Shown in pieces: positions 6,716 to 13,977 of a stretch of 17,238 bases of DNA (positions are counted from its first letter, which is position 1; every line of letters begins with the position of its first letter). The stretch lies in NCBI GenBank assembly GCA_913061335.1, contig CAJXTP010000036.1, positions 1 to 17,238 of the forward strand, given 5' to 3'. Source of the stretch: an uncultured Loktanella sp. Its GTDB lineage: Bacteria > Pseudomonadota > Alphaproteobacteria > Rhodobacterales > Rhodobacteraceae. Made by a program: the position numbers and the translations under genes. The notes under the pieces are model-generated. The model was given only the letters and a program-made list of their open reading frames with translations. It searched no databases and had not been told where the DNA came from.

Positions 6716-7542
6716 CAGTCGCGCAACAGCTCGTTGATGCCTGTCTTGGAACGGGTCTTGGCATCCACGCGCTTTACGATCACGGCGCAATACAGGTTGA
6801 TGCCGTTCTTGGATGGCATCGAACCCGCAACGACAACCGAATATGGTGGCACTTCGCCGTAAAACACTTCGCCAGTTTCGCGGTCCACGATCTTGGTTGA
6901 TTGGCCGATAAACACGCCCATGCCGAGCACGGACCCTTCGCGAATGATGCAACCTTCAACGACCTCAGAACGGGCACCGATAAAGCAGTTGTCTTCAATA
7001 ATTGTCGGACCAGCTTGCATTGGCTCCAACACACCGCCGATACCAACGCCACCAGACAGGTGCACGTTTTTGCCGATTTGTGCGCAAGATCCAACAGTGG
7101 CCCAACCGTCAACCATAGAACCCTCGTCAACATATGCGCCAAGGTTCACAAACGATGGCATCAGCACAACGCCTTTGCCAATGAATGCAGAGCGACGCAC
7201 GATGGACCCGGGTACAGCGCGGAAACCCGCGTCGCGCCACTGGTTTTCACCCCAACCGTCAAACTTGGAAGGCACCTTATCCCACCAAGTCGTGCCGCCA
7301 TTACCACCGGAAATAGGTTCCATGTCATTCAGACGGAACGACAACAGCACGGCCTTCTTGGCCCACTGGTTCACATGCCAATCGCCATTCTCCTGACGCT
7401 CAGCCACACGCAGTTTGCCGCTATCAAGGGCATTCATTGTGTCGGTGATGGCCTCGCGGACCTCGCCTTGGGTGTTGATCGTGATCGTGTCGCGCGCATC
7501 CCATGCGGCTTCGATTGCGGTCTCTAGTGCGGCGTTAGACAT
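6715..7542 (-). CDS. dapD: 2,3,4,5-tetrahydropyridine-2,6-dicarboxylate N-succinyltransferase
   Basis: DapD transfers succinate from succinyl-CoA to tetrahydrodipicolinate, the committed step of the succinylase branch of diaminopimelate and lysine synthesis in the cytoplasm. The product is 275 residues, the standard length. An alpha-helical N-terminus is followed by a left-handed beta-helix built of hexapeptide repeats (about 107-235), including VNLGAYVDEGSMVDGWATVG (132-151), GGVGIGGVLEP (164-174) and CFIGARSEVVEGC (186-198). The ATG at 7542 is chosen because an AAAGGAG ribosome site lies 8 bases upstream and the N-terminus fits the family. The frame reaches 7683, but those 47 codons are leader. 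A likely promoter is at 7577-7605. The gene leads a two-gene unit with the 90-residue membrane protein. Confidence 0.96.
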   Translation of the reverse strand: MSNAALETAIEAAWDARDTITINTQGEVREAITDTMNALDSGKLRVAERQENGDWHVNQWAKKAVLLSFRLNDMEPISGGNGGTTWWDKVPSKFDGWGENQWRDAGFRAVPGSIVRRSAFIGKGVVLMPSFVNLGAYVDEGSMVDGWATVGSCAQIGKNVHLSGGVGIGGVLEPMQAGPTIIEDNCFIGARSEVVEGCIIREGSVLGMGVFIGQSTKIVDRETGEVFYGEVPPYSVVVAGSMPSKNGINLYCAVIVKRVDAKTRSKTGINELLRD

Positions 7543-7576
7543 GGGGCTGGCTCCTTTAAGGTCATCTGTTAGGGCC

Positions 7577-7605
7577 GCTATACTGTGATGGCGGCAGTCG
7601 TGCAA
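7577..7605 (-). promoter_or_regulatory. Likely dapD promoter
   Basis: Read on the minus strand, TTGCAC (7605-7600) and TATAGC (7582-7577) are separated by exactly 17 bases, about 35 bp before the dapD start codon. The -10 matches TATAAT at 4 of 6 positions and the -35 matches at 3 of 6. The spacing and position are right for a sigma-70-type promoter. This is a pattern match only. Confidence 0.45.
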
Positions 7606-7664
7606 TCTGTCAGAGGTAACGCAACGGGCATTTGCATCCCGTCTCGTTTGCGGCAAGTGTATGC

Positions 7665-7694
7665 CCAAATACGCATTAGCCAAATACGCATTAG
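7665..7694. repeat. Perfect 15-bp tandem duplication
   Basis: CCAAATACGCATTAG occurs twice back to back, at 7665-7679 and 7680-7694, ending 12 bp before the LOG-family start codon. It lies in the 164-bp gap between divergent dapD and the LOG gene. It may be a recent slippage duplication or a paired binding site for a regulator of the LOG gene. No matching copy was noticed elsewhere in the window. Confidence 0.85.
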
Positions 7695-7706
7695 AAAGTA
7701 ACCAGT

Positions 7707-8552
7707 ATGAACAAAGACGTCCGCCATCACCCGCTTCGTGACAGTCACCAAGATCGCACGGAAGCCAAGCAGGTCCCCGACACGCCGCAAACGCGGGCGC
7801 CTGAATATCGACTGGCCTTTGCAGATGACGATTTCTTGTGTCGTGATGAATTGCGCCCCGTGCGCCTACAGCTTGAATTGCTCAAGCCAGATTTGCTGAT
7901 GAGCGAAGCAGGGATCGAAAGCACAATCGTGCTATTCGGTGGTGCCCGCATTCCAGAGCCAGCAAAGAAAGACACCGCACGGACAAAATCATTGGCGGAT
8001 CTGTCAAAATACTATGACGAGGCGCGCAAGTTCGCAGAATTGATGACTGCGCGGTCGATGAAAACCGGCGGGCGCGAAAACGTCATTGTCACGGGCGGTG
8101 GTCCGGGCGTGATGGAAGCAGGCAACCGCGGTGCAGTTGACGCAGGCGGACGGTCCATCGGGCTGAACATCGTGTTGCCGCATGAACAAGCGCCGAACGA
8201 ATATGTGACACCAGAACTGTGCTTCAACTTTCACTACTTTGCGATCCGCAAGATGCATTTCCTGATGCGCGCGGCAGCGATCACCGTTTTCCCCGGTGGG
8301 TTCGGCACGCTGGACGAAACATTCGAAGCCCTGACGTTGATCCAAACAGGCCGCATGGAACGGGTGCCGTTCCTGCTATTTGGAGAAGAATTCTGGCGCG
8401 GGATCATCAATTGGGAAACGTTGGCCGACGCCGGCACGATTTCCGCCGACGATCTCGAATTGTTCAAATTCGTTGAAACCGCTGAAGAGGCGATCGCAGC
8501 CATCGATAACTGGAGCGACCGGAAAAAACGCACCGCACTGCCGGACCGTTAA
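7707..8552 (+). CDS. LOG-family protein (nucleotide 5'-monophosphate phosphoribohydrolase-like)
   Basis: A 281-residue Rossmann-fold protein of the LOG/TIGR00730 family (LONELY GUY, formerly mislabelled lysine decarboxylase). Members cleave the N-glycosidic bond of nucleoside monophosphates to give free base and ribose 5-phosphate, acting on cytokinin ribotides or on ordinary purine/pyrimidine nucleotides. The two hallmark motifs are present: GGGPGVMEAGNRGA (130-143) and PGGFGTLDE (196-204), the latter carrying the catalytic Glu. The N-terminal region of about 70 residues is charged and not part of the core; it makes the protein longer than the roughly 190-residue plant-type enzymes. The ATG at 7707 has only a weak ribosome site (AGAAAG). 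Its stop shares TTAA with the stop of the convergent LacI gene. The substrate cannot be told from sequence. Confidence 0.88.
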   Translation: MNKDVRHHPLRDSHQDRTEAKQVPDTPQTRAPEYRLAFADDDFLCRDELRPVRLQLELLKPDLLMSEAGIESTIVLFGGARIPEPAKKDTARTKSLADLSKYYDEARKFAELMTARSMKTGGRENVIVTGGGPGVMEAGNRGAVDAGGRSIGLNIVLPHEQAPNEYVTPELCFNFHYFAIRKMHFLMRAAAITVFPGGFGTLDETFEALTLIQTGRMERVPFLLFGEEFWRGIINWETLADAGTISADDLELFKFVETAEEAIAAIDNWSDRKKRTALPDR

Positions 8553-9577
8553 GGCGCCTCAGGCACTTCTAAAAACTGCATTGGCGGCAGATCAGGTTCA
8601 CGAATGGCCTGAATTGCCGCCTTTGCCAAAAAGTCACCTGCTTCGCCGACAGATTCTGACATCGACAGAATATTGGCGCGGAACAATTGCAAAAATGGCG
8701 TCGCCTCTTTGGATAAAACGTCAATTTCTTGGCCCACTGTCATGCCCAAACTTTCAAGCGCGCCCACGGATGCCATGGCCGACGTGGTTGATGCAGCGAC
8801 AATTGCGTCAGTTTCTGGATGGGCCCTCAAATAAGCCGTCACTTGTTCGATCACGGGGCCGGGCGGATCATCACTTGATACGTTGTCCAACACATTCAGC
8901 GTCTGATTGTTGGCATCGGCTGCGCCCTGCAATCCATTGACCAGATGCACCCCATAACTTTGGCGCTGAGGAGGGGCGACAGCCAAAATAGATTTGCGAC
9001 CGCGACTTGCCAATAGGTCAATCGCGAACTGGCCAAACGCACCATTGTCAAAATCATAATACGGGTGGCTGTCGGCCCAATTGCTGCGGCCGTGGGTGGC
9101 AAACGGGAATTTACGCTCCATCAGATACGCGATGCGGACATCTTCGGGTTCAATCTGGTTCAGAATAATCGCATCGGCCGACCCGGTTTCAACGATATAA
9201 CGAATGGGTTTCAGTAAGTCATCTTGAGGGGAATAGGGCGTAACGTTCAAATGAAATCGGGTGCCCACAAGCCCGCTGGCGACCGACGAAATCAGATGTG
9301 CGGTGTGGTTGTCGTGCTGTGTCGACATCACAAGGCTGATCACATTGGTGCGACCCGTGCGCAAACGAACGCCTGCGCGGTTCGGCACATAACCGATTTC
9401 ATCTGCGATTTTGCGGACCAATTCCTTGGTCTTCTTGCCAATATCAGGGGCGTCATTTAAGGCACGCGATACCGTCGGCACCGCAAGCCCGCTCATCAGC
9501 GCGATCGTCTTTAGGGTTGGCTTCCCGTCTGCTGGCATTGCTGCCTGCGCCGAGATAATTGTCTTTGTTCGCGCCAT
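8549..9577 (-). CDS. LacI-family transcriptional regulator of the adjacent sugar operon
   Basis: A 342-residue DNA-binding regulator. An extended N-terminus (1-19) precedes the LacI helix-turn-helix: TLKTIALMSGLAVPTVSRAL (21-40), with the following helix and GYVPNRAGVRLRTGRT (62-77) forming the hinge region. The remainder is a periplasmic-binding-protein-like effector domain. The ATG at 9577 is preferred over the one at 9601 because AAGGTG lies just before it. The gene is transcribed away from the ABC/beta-mannosidase operon, and the two share the 201-bp interval 9578-9778, which contains inverted repeats suited to a dimeric regulator. I infer that it represses, or less likely activates, that operon in response to a sugar ligand. 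Its 3' end overlaps the LOG gene stop by 4 bp. Confidence 0.92.
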   Translation of the reverse strand: MARTKTIISAQAAMPADGKPTLKTIALMSGLAVPTVSRALNDAPDIGKKTKELVRKIADEIGYVPNRAGVRLRTGRTNVISLVMSTQHDNHTAHLISSVASGLVGTRFHLNVTPYSPQDDLLKPIRYIVETGSADAIILNQIEPEDVRIAYLMERKFPFATHGRSNWADSHPYYDFDNGAFGQFAIDLLASRGRKSILAVAPPQRQSYGVHLVNGLQGAADANNQTLNVLDNVSSDDPPGPVIEQVTAYLRAHPETDAIVAASTTSAMASVGALESLGMTVGQEIDVLSKEATPFLQLFRANILSMSESVGEAGDFLAKAAIQAIREPDLPPMQFLEVPEAP

Positions 9578-9635
9578 TGGTTCACCTTGATTGTGCGTCA
9601 CACGGTCATTTCGACCACATGAAAGCGACGTCCTT

Positions 9636-9648
9636 AGATAACGAATCT
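9636..9648. promoter_or_regulatory. Candidate regulator site AGAT-AACGA-ATCT near the LacI gene
   Basis: The segment AGATAACGAATCT is a 4-bp-arm inverted repeat with a 5-base centre. Its ATAACGAAT (9638-9646) is, read on the other strand, ATTCGTTAT, which matches AATCGTTAT at 9729-9737 in 8 of 9 positions. It therefore shares the core of the large inverted repeat next to the transporter promoter. It may be a second site for the same LacI protein, used for autoregulation or looping. Confidence 0.3.
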
Positions 9649-9660
9649 GCTACAACTTCA

Positions 9661-9679
9661 AACATTTGGTAAAAATGTT
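9661..9679. repeat. 7-bp inverted repeat between the LacI gene and the transporter operon
   Basis: AACATTT (9661-9667) and AAATGTT (9673-9679) are perfect inverted copies around a 5-base centre (GGTAA). It lies about 35 bp upstream of the proposed -35 element of the transporter promoter, a position suited to an activator or an auxiliary operator. The sequence is AT-rich, so chance cannot be excluded. Confidence 0.4.
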
Positions 9680-9712
9680 GCGTCTTTTAAGGTTACAGTG
9701 AATTTTTATGTC

Positions 9713-9740
9713 TTGCTAGGACAATCTAAATCGTTATAGG
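9713..9740 (+). promoter_or_regulatory. Likely promoter of the sugar ABC/beta-mannosidase operon
   Basis: TTGCTA (9713-9718) and TATAGG (9735-9740) are separated by 16 bases; each matches the sigma-70 consensus at 4 of 6 positions. Transcription would begin near 9747, about 30 bases before the GTG start of the binding protein. The -10 lies inside the inverted repeat at 9725-9760, so a protein bound there would block polymerase. Confidence 0.45.
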
Positions 9741-9760
9741 TTTTTCTACAACGATTTAGA
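9725..9760. promoter_or_regulatory. Perfect 11-bp inverted repeat, probable operator
   Basis: TCTAAATCGTT (9725-9735) and AACGATTTAGA (9750-9760) are exact inverted copies around a 14-base centre. The element ends 18 bases before the operon's first codon and covers the proposed -10 and transcription start. Perfect 11-bp arms in this position next to a divergent LacI gene make it the best operator candidate. The wide spacing is unlike a single compact LacI operator, which normally has little or no spacer, so it may be two half-sites or two overlapping operators. If transcription begins further upstream it could instead act as a leader hairpin. Confidence 0.5.
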
Positions 9761-9778
9761 ACCAGGGAGGAAAGAATC

Positions 9779-11005
9779 GTGAAACTTTCAACAAAACTGC
9801 TCGCAGCGACTGCAATGGTCTCCGCATCAGCGGCATCCGCTGTCGAACTTGAAGTAACGCATTGGTGGACATCAGGTGGCGAAGCCGCTGCTGTTTCCAA
9901 ATTTGCTGACGCATGGAATGCCACAGGCAACACATGGGTTGACGGTGCGATTGCTGGATCCGGCGGCACTGCGCGCCCGATCATTATCTCGCGTATCATT
10001 GGCGGCGATCCAATGGGTGCCACACAGATGAACCACGGCCGTCAGGCTGAAGAACTCATCGAAGCAGGCCTTTTGCTTGATCTATCAGATGTTGCCGAAG
10101 CGGGCGGCTGGGCTGATCTTGTTAATCCATCTTCTTTGCTAGAATCTTGCACATTGGACGGCAAAATTTATTGCGTTCCGGTAAATATCCACTCCGCACA
10201 GTGGATCTGGCTGTCACACTCAGCTTATGAAAATGCAGGGCTTTCTGTTCCAACCGATTGGTACGAATTCGCCGCGTCTGCTGGTGATTTGCAAGCAGCA
10301 GGCACGTTGCCATTGGCAATGGGTCAGCAGGGCTGGCAGCAAAACATCGCGTTTGGCGCGATTACACTTGCTGTTGCAGGTCTGGACGCTTGGAAAGGTG
10401 TCAACGTCGACAAAAACGCTGATGTTGCACGCGGTGCAGAATACACAGCTGCGTTCGAAGCGGTTGCAGCGGCACGTGCCTTTGCTGTCGGGTCCAACGT
10501 CCAAGATTGGAACCTTGCAACAAACATGGTCATCACCGGCTCTGCTGGTGCGCAAATCATGGGTGACTGGGCGCAGGGCGAATTCGCCGTGGCCGAACAA
10601 GTCGAAGGCGAGGACTACTCTTGCTTGCCAGGTCTGGGTCTGAACGATGTTTTGGACACCGGCGGTGACGCGTTCTACTTCCCAGTTAACGACGACCCAG
10701 AAATCACAGCGGCACAGAAAGAAATGGCTGCATTGTTGATCTCACCAGAAGCACAGGTTTCTTTCAACCTTGCAAAAGGGTCGCTTCCAGTGCGCGGCGA
10801 CATCGATATGTCGACTGCAAACGGTTGCATGCAAAAGGGTCTGGAGATCTTGGCAAGCGGTGGCATTTTGCCATCGAGTGATATCTCGTTCTCTCAAGAT
10901 ACGACGCTTCAGATCGAAGACCTGATGGCGCAGTTCTGGTCCAGCGACATGTCTGCTGCAGATGCACAGGCGAGCTATGCCAACCTGATCGAAAACGCTG
11001 ACTAA
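9779..11005 (+). CDS. Sugar ABC transporter periplasmic binding protein (CUT1, GtsA-like)
   Basis: This protein captures the sugar in the periplasm and delivers it to the two permeases encoded next. The 408-residue precursor has a Sec signal peptide at 1-21 (cleavage after ASA). The mature N-terminus VELEVTHWWTSGGE (22-35) is characteristic of the glucose/mannose-type CUT1 binding proteins related to Pseudomonas GtsA. Four cysteines remain after cleavage (C124, C132, C282, C350), enough for two periplasmic disulfides. The start is a GTG with a strong AGGGAGG ribosome site 8 bases upstream. It is the first gene of the operon and is followed by a hairpin at 11018-11044. The beta-mannosidase gene downstream suggests a mannoside or manno-oligosaccharide ligand, but the protein's own relatives bind monosaccharides, so the ligand is not settled. 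Confidence 0.93.
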   Translation: MKLSTKLLAATAMVSASAASAVELEVTHWWTSGGEAAAVSKFADAWNATGNTWVDGAIAGSGGTARPIIISRIIGGDPMGATQMNHGRQAEELIEAGLLLDLSDVAEAGGWADLVNPSSLLESCTLDGKIYCVPVNIHSAQWIWLSHSAYENAGLSVPTDWYEFAASAGDLQAAGTLPLAMGQQGWQQNIAFGAITLAVAGLDAWKGVNVDKNADVARGAEYTAAFEAVAAARAFAVGSNVQDWNLATNMVITGSAGAQIMGDWAQGEFAVAEQVEGEDYSCLPGLGLNDVLDTGGDAFYFPVNDDPEITAAQKEMAALLISPEAQVSFNLAKGSLPVRGDIDMSTANGCMQKGLEILASGGILPSSDISFSQDTTLQIEDLMAQFWSSDMSAADAQASYANLIENAD

Positions 11006-11017
11006 GCGACGACAATC

Positions 11018-11044
11018 TGGTCCGGCGGTACAGCTGCCGGACCA
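11018..11044 (+). terminator. Intercistronic hairpin after the binding-protein gene
   Basis: TGGTCCGGCGG (11018-11028) pairs with CTGCCGGACCA (11034-11044) over 11 positions, one of them a G-U pair, with a 5-base loop. It begins 12 bases after the stop codon. No T-run follows directly (TTTT only at 11050-11053), so it is not a classic intrinsic terminator. Its position between binding protein and permease fits an mRNA-stabilising or partial-termination hairpin that lets the binding protein be made in excess, as known for other binding-protein operons. Confidence 0.6.
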
Positions 11045-11083
11045 ACCCATTTTCTGATATTCCCCATATTTGGAGCCGACACG

Positions 11084-12001
11084 ATGACCGTGGCCTCGGA
11101 CCCCCCTCTTCGCACCGCCAAACGACCTAACCGCCTGTTTAAAAACATGATGGCCAAGATTGCCTCGATCCCGATGATCCTGACGGCGCTTGTGGTTTTT
11201 GTTGGTGGCACGGCGTGGACAGTTGTTTATTCGTTCACCGGCTCTCGGATGTTGCCCAAAACCAAATGGGTTGGGTTGGATCAATACGAGCGGCTTTGGG
11301 ATTCAGATCGCTGGATCATCTCGATCAAAAACCTTGGCATCTACGGTGGATGCTCAATGGTCCTGACGCTTGTTTTAGGCTTCTGCCTCGCGGCCTGCCT
11401 TGACCGAAAAATCCGGTTCGAGTCCGCGTTCCGCACGATCTTCCTCTACCCGTTTGCCCTTTCATTCGTCGTGACAGGCCTTGCATGGCAGTGGATTCTG
11501 AACCCCGACTTTGGACTGCAAAGCGTGGTGCGCGGTTGGGGCTGGGAAACCTTTACATTCAACCCGATCAACGACCCAGACACAGTCATCTTTGGGCTGC
11601 TCATCGCGGGCCTTTGGCAGGGGACAGGGCTGATCATGTGCATCATGCTCGCGGGTTTGCGGGGCATCGATGATGACATCTGGAACGCCGCCAAAGTGGA
11701 CGGCATCGGCACGGTGAAAACCTACGTCGTTGTTATCATTCCAATGATGCGGCCCGTGTTCATCACAGCGCTGGTGCTCATCGCATCAGGGATCATCAAA
11801 CTGTACGATCTTGTCGTCGCACAAACAGGCGGTGGGCCGGGGTTATCATCCGAAGTCCCCGCGAAATACGTGATCGAACTTATGTTCCGCGCACAAAACT
11901 TGGGCCAAGGCTTTGCGGCCTCATCCATGATGCTTCTCTCGGTTGTGATCATCCTGATCCCTTGGGCTTACCTCGAATTTGGAGGCCGTAAAAATGGCTG
12001 A
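11084..12001 (+). CDS. Sugar ABC transporter permease (MalF-type)
   Basis: One of two inner-membrane subunits that form the sugar channel of a CUT1 importer. The 305-residue protein has about six helices (near 30-51, 85-105, 115-138, 168-190, 212-236 and 277-297). It carries the cytoplasmic EAA loop that docks on the ATPase, NAAKVDGIGTVKTYVVVIIP (201-220). The ATG at 11084 has GGAG 8 bases upstream. The 78-bp gap from the binding-protein gene holds the hairpin described separately. Its last 8 bases overlap the next permease gene, so the two are translationally coupled. Confidence 0.94.
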   Translation: MTVASDPPLRTAKRPNRLFKNMMAKIASIPMILTALVVFVGGTAWTVVYSFTGSRMLPKTKWVGLDQYERLWDSDRWIISIKNLGIYGGCSMVLTLVLGFCLAACLDRKIRFESAFRTIFLYPFALSFVVTGLAWQWILNPDFGLQSVVRGWGWETFTFNPINDPDTVIFGLLIAGLWQGTGLIMCIMLAGLRGIDDDIWNAAKVDGIGTVKTYVVVIIPMMRPVFITALVLIASGIIKLYDLVVAQTGGGPGLSSEVPAKYVIELMFRAQNLGQGFAASSMMLLSVVIILIPWAYLEFGGRKNG

Positions 12002-12890
12002 TATTACCATGACTGGCCCGCGCGGCCCGAAACCGAAAAAAGCATTCTCGCGTGCCAATATTTTCCTTTACGGCACGCTCATCATGGTCAGCATGTATTA
12101 CCTGCTGCCGCTTTATGTGATGGTCGTCACATCGCTCAAGGGGATGCCCGAAATCCGCATGGGCAACGTGTTTGGCCCACCAATGGAAATCACCTTTGAA
12201 CCTTGGGTCAAGGCATGGTCGCAGGCCTGCACAGGCATCAACTGTGACGGTCTTTCACGCGGCTTTGGCAACTCTGTACGCATCCTGATCCCGTCGCTAC
12301 TTTTGTCAGTAACTATCGCATCCATCAACGGATACGCATTGTCGAACTGGAAATTCAAAGGCTCCGAAGTCTTCTTTACGATCCTGATCATCGGGGCGTT
12401 CATCCCGTACCAAACGATGCTCTACCCGATCGTGATCCTATTGCGCGAAATCGGTCTCATGGGATCAATCGGTGGCTTGGTCTTGGTGCATACGATCTTT
12501 GGGATGCCGATCCTGACGCTGCTGTTCCGCAACTACTTTGCCTCGATACCCGAGGAATTGTTTAAGGCGGCGCGCGTCGACGGTGCTGGGTTCTGGCAGA
12601 TCTACTTTCAGATCATGTTGCCAATGGCGCTGCCGATCTTTGTGGTCGCGATCATCTTACAAGTCACAGGCATCTGGAACGATTTCTTGTTCGGCGTGAT
12701 CTACACCAAACCGTCGACCTACCCGATGACAGTGCAGCTTAATAACATCGTAAACTCGGTCCAAGGGATCAAGGAATACAATGTGAATATGGCGGCTACT
12801 CTGCTGACCGGTCTGGTCCCTCTCATCATTTACTTTGCCTCAGGCAAACTCTTTGTCCGCGGCATCGCCGCTGGCGCAGTCAAAGGCTGA
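11994..12890 (+). CDS. Sugar ABC transporter permease (MalG-type)
   Basis: Second channel subunit of the importer, 298 residues. It has an N-terminal helix (about 24-47), a periplasmic stretch with two cysteines (C79 and C84, in ACTGINCDG) of the kind seen in glucose-type CUT1 permeases, further helices across about 95-285, and the EAA loop FKAARVDGAGFWQIYFQIML (190-209). The ATG at 11994 lies inside the end of the preceding gene and has GGAGG 7 bases upstream. An earlier in-frame ATG at 11979 would add only five residues and is not favoured. Seven bases separate its stop from the ATPase gene. Confidence 0.94.
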   Translation: MADITMTGPRGPKPKKAFSRANIFLYGTLIMVSMYYLLPLYVMVVTSLKGMPEIRMGNVFGPPMEITFEPWVKAWSQACTGINCDGLSRGFGNSVRILIPSLLLSVTIASINGYALSNWKFKGSEVFFTILIIGAFIPYQTMLYPIVILLREIGLMGSIGGLVLVHTIFGMPILTLLFRNYFASIPEELFKAARVDGAGFWQIYFQIMLPMALPIFVVAIILQVTGIWNDFLFGVIYTKPSTYPMTVQLNNIVNSVQGIKEYNVNMAATLLTGLVPLIIYFASGKLFVRGIAAGAVKG

Positions 12891-12897
12891 ATATATC

Positions 12898-13977
12898 ATG
12901 GCAAACTCCGTAGAAATCAAAAATCTGGACCTCAGCTTTGGCGCCGTCAAAGTATTGCGGAACCTGAACCTCGAAATTGCAGAAGGCGAATTCCTCGTGC
13001 TGCTCGGCTCGTCGGGCTGCGGGAAATCGACACTGCTGAACTGCATCGCGGGACTGCTAGAAGTCACCGACGGGCAGATTTTCATCAAAGGTGAAAACGT
13101 CACGTGGGCAGAGCCATCGGATCGGGGCATCGGTATGGTGTTCCAATCCTACGCGCTTTACCCGCAGATGACGGTTAGGGGAAACCTGTCGTTTGGCCTC
13201 AAAAACGCCAAAGTACCCAAGCCCGAGATCGAAAAACGGGTCGCCCGCGCGTCAGAAATCCTGCAAATCGAAGCCCTGCTTGACCGTAAACCAGGTGCGC
13301 TGTCTGGCGGACAACGGCAACGGGTTGCAATCGGGCGGGCATTGGTGCGCGACGTGGATGTGTTCCTGTTCGACGAACCACTGTCCAACCTTGATGCAAA
13401 ACTGCGGGCCGACCTGCGGGTTGAACTGAAACGCCTGCACAACCAACTTCAAAACACGATGATCTACGTGACCCATGATCAGGTCGAGGCGATGACCCTC
13501 GCTGATCGGATCGCGGTGATGAAGGGCGGCTTGATCATGCAGCTCGGCACCCCAGACGAGATTTATAACCGACCGTTGAACCTTTATGTGGCGGATTTCA
13601 TTGGCTCACCGTCAATGAACTTTATCACAGGTAAACTCGAAGGCGGCGTCTTTGCAGGCGGCGACCTGACCATGTCCGTGGATGGTTATGAATTCGTGGG
13701 TGACACCGCACCAAATGGGGCCGCGACAATCGGCATCCGACCCGAACACATCATCACAGGCGAGCTGGCTGGCGGTGCACCGCACAGGATGGATATGGTC
13801 GTGGAACTGGTTGAGCCGATGGGCTCTGACACGCTGGTCTACACCACCCTAAACGGCGAGACATTCCGCATTCGCATGGATGGACAAGCCAAGGTCACAA
13901 AGGGCGAAACCCTGACCGTGGGTATCGACCCAGCACGCGCATCCTTGTTCGATCCAAAATCCGAGGCGCGTCTGTAA
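12898..13977 (+). CDS. Sugar ABC transporter ATP-binding protein (MalK/UgpC-type)
   Basis: The ATPase that powers the importer, 359 residues, cytoplasmic and dimeric at the membrane. All key elements are present: Walker A GSSGCGKST (37-45), Q-loop Q83, signature LSGGQ (135-139), Walker B VFLFDE (155-160), D-loop SNLD (163-166) and switch H193. The C-terminal part (from about 240) is a TOBE/OB regulatory domain of the MalK/UgpC group with GIRPEHI (279-285). The ATG at 12898 is chosen because the family N-terminus begins there; the frame is open back to 12835 within the previous gene. The ribosome site is weak (AAGG 11 bases upstream), so translation may depend on coupling. The stop overlaps the next start as TAATG. 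Confidence 0.96.
   Translation: MANSVEIKNLDLSFGAVKVLRNLNLEIAEGEFLVLLGSSGCGKSTLLNCIAGLLEVTDGQIFIKGENVTWAEPSDRGIGMVFQSYALYPQMTVRGNLSFGLKNAKVPKPEIEKRVARASEILQIEALLDRKPGALSGGQRQRVAIGRALVRDVDVFLFDEPLSNLDAKLRADLRVELKRLHNQLQNTMIYVTHDQVEAMTLADRIAVMKGGLIMQLGTPDEIYNRPLNLYVADFIGSPSMNFITGKLEGGVFAGGDLTMSVDGYEFVGDTAPNGAATIGIRPEHIITGELAGGAPHRMDMVVELVEPMGSDTLVYTTLNGETFRIRMDGQAKVTKGETLTVGIDPARASLFDPKSEARL

Noticed and set aside
6716..6952. N-terminal extension of the small membrane protein into dapD
   Set aside because: The extension lies wholly within dapD in another frame and is Arg-rich shadow sequence; the coupled ATG at 6715 is a better start.
7543..7683. 47-codon N-terminal extension of DapD
   Set aside because: The strong AAAGGAG site precedes 7542, the family length fits that start, and the extension covers the likely promoter.
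8012..8345. Long antisense frames inside the LOG gene
   Set aside because: They are mirror frames of a well-supported coding gene and encode nothing recognisable; the same applies to antisense frames in dapE, the ATPase and the beta-mannosidase.
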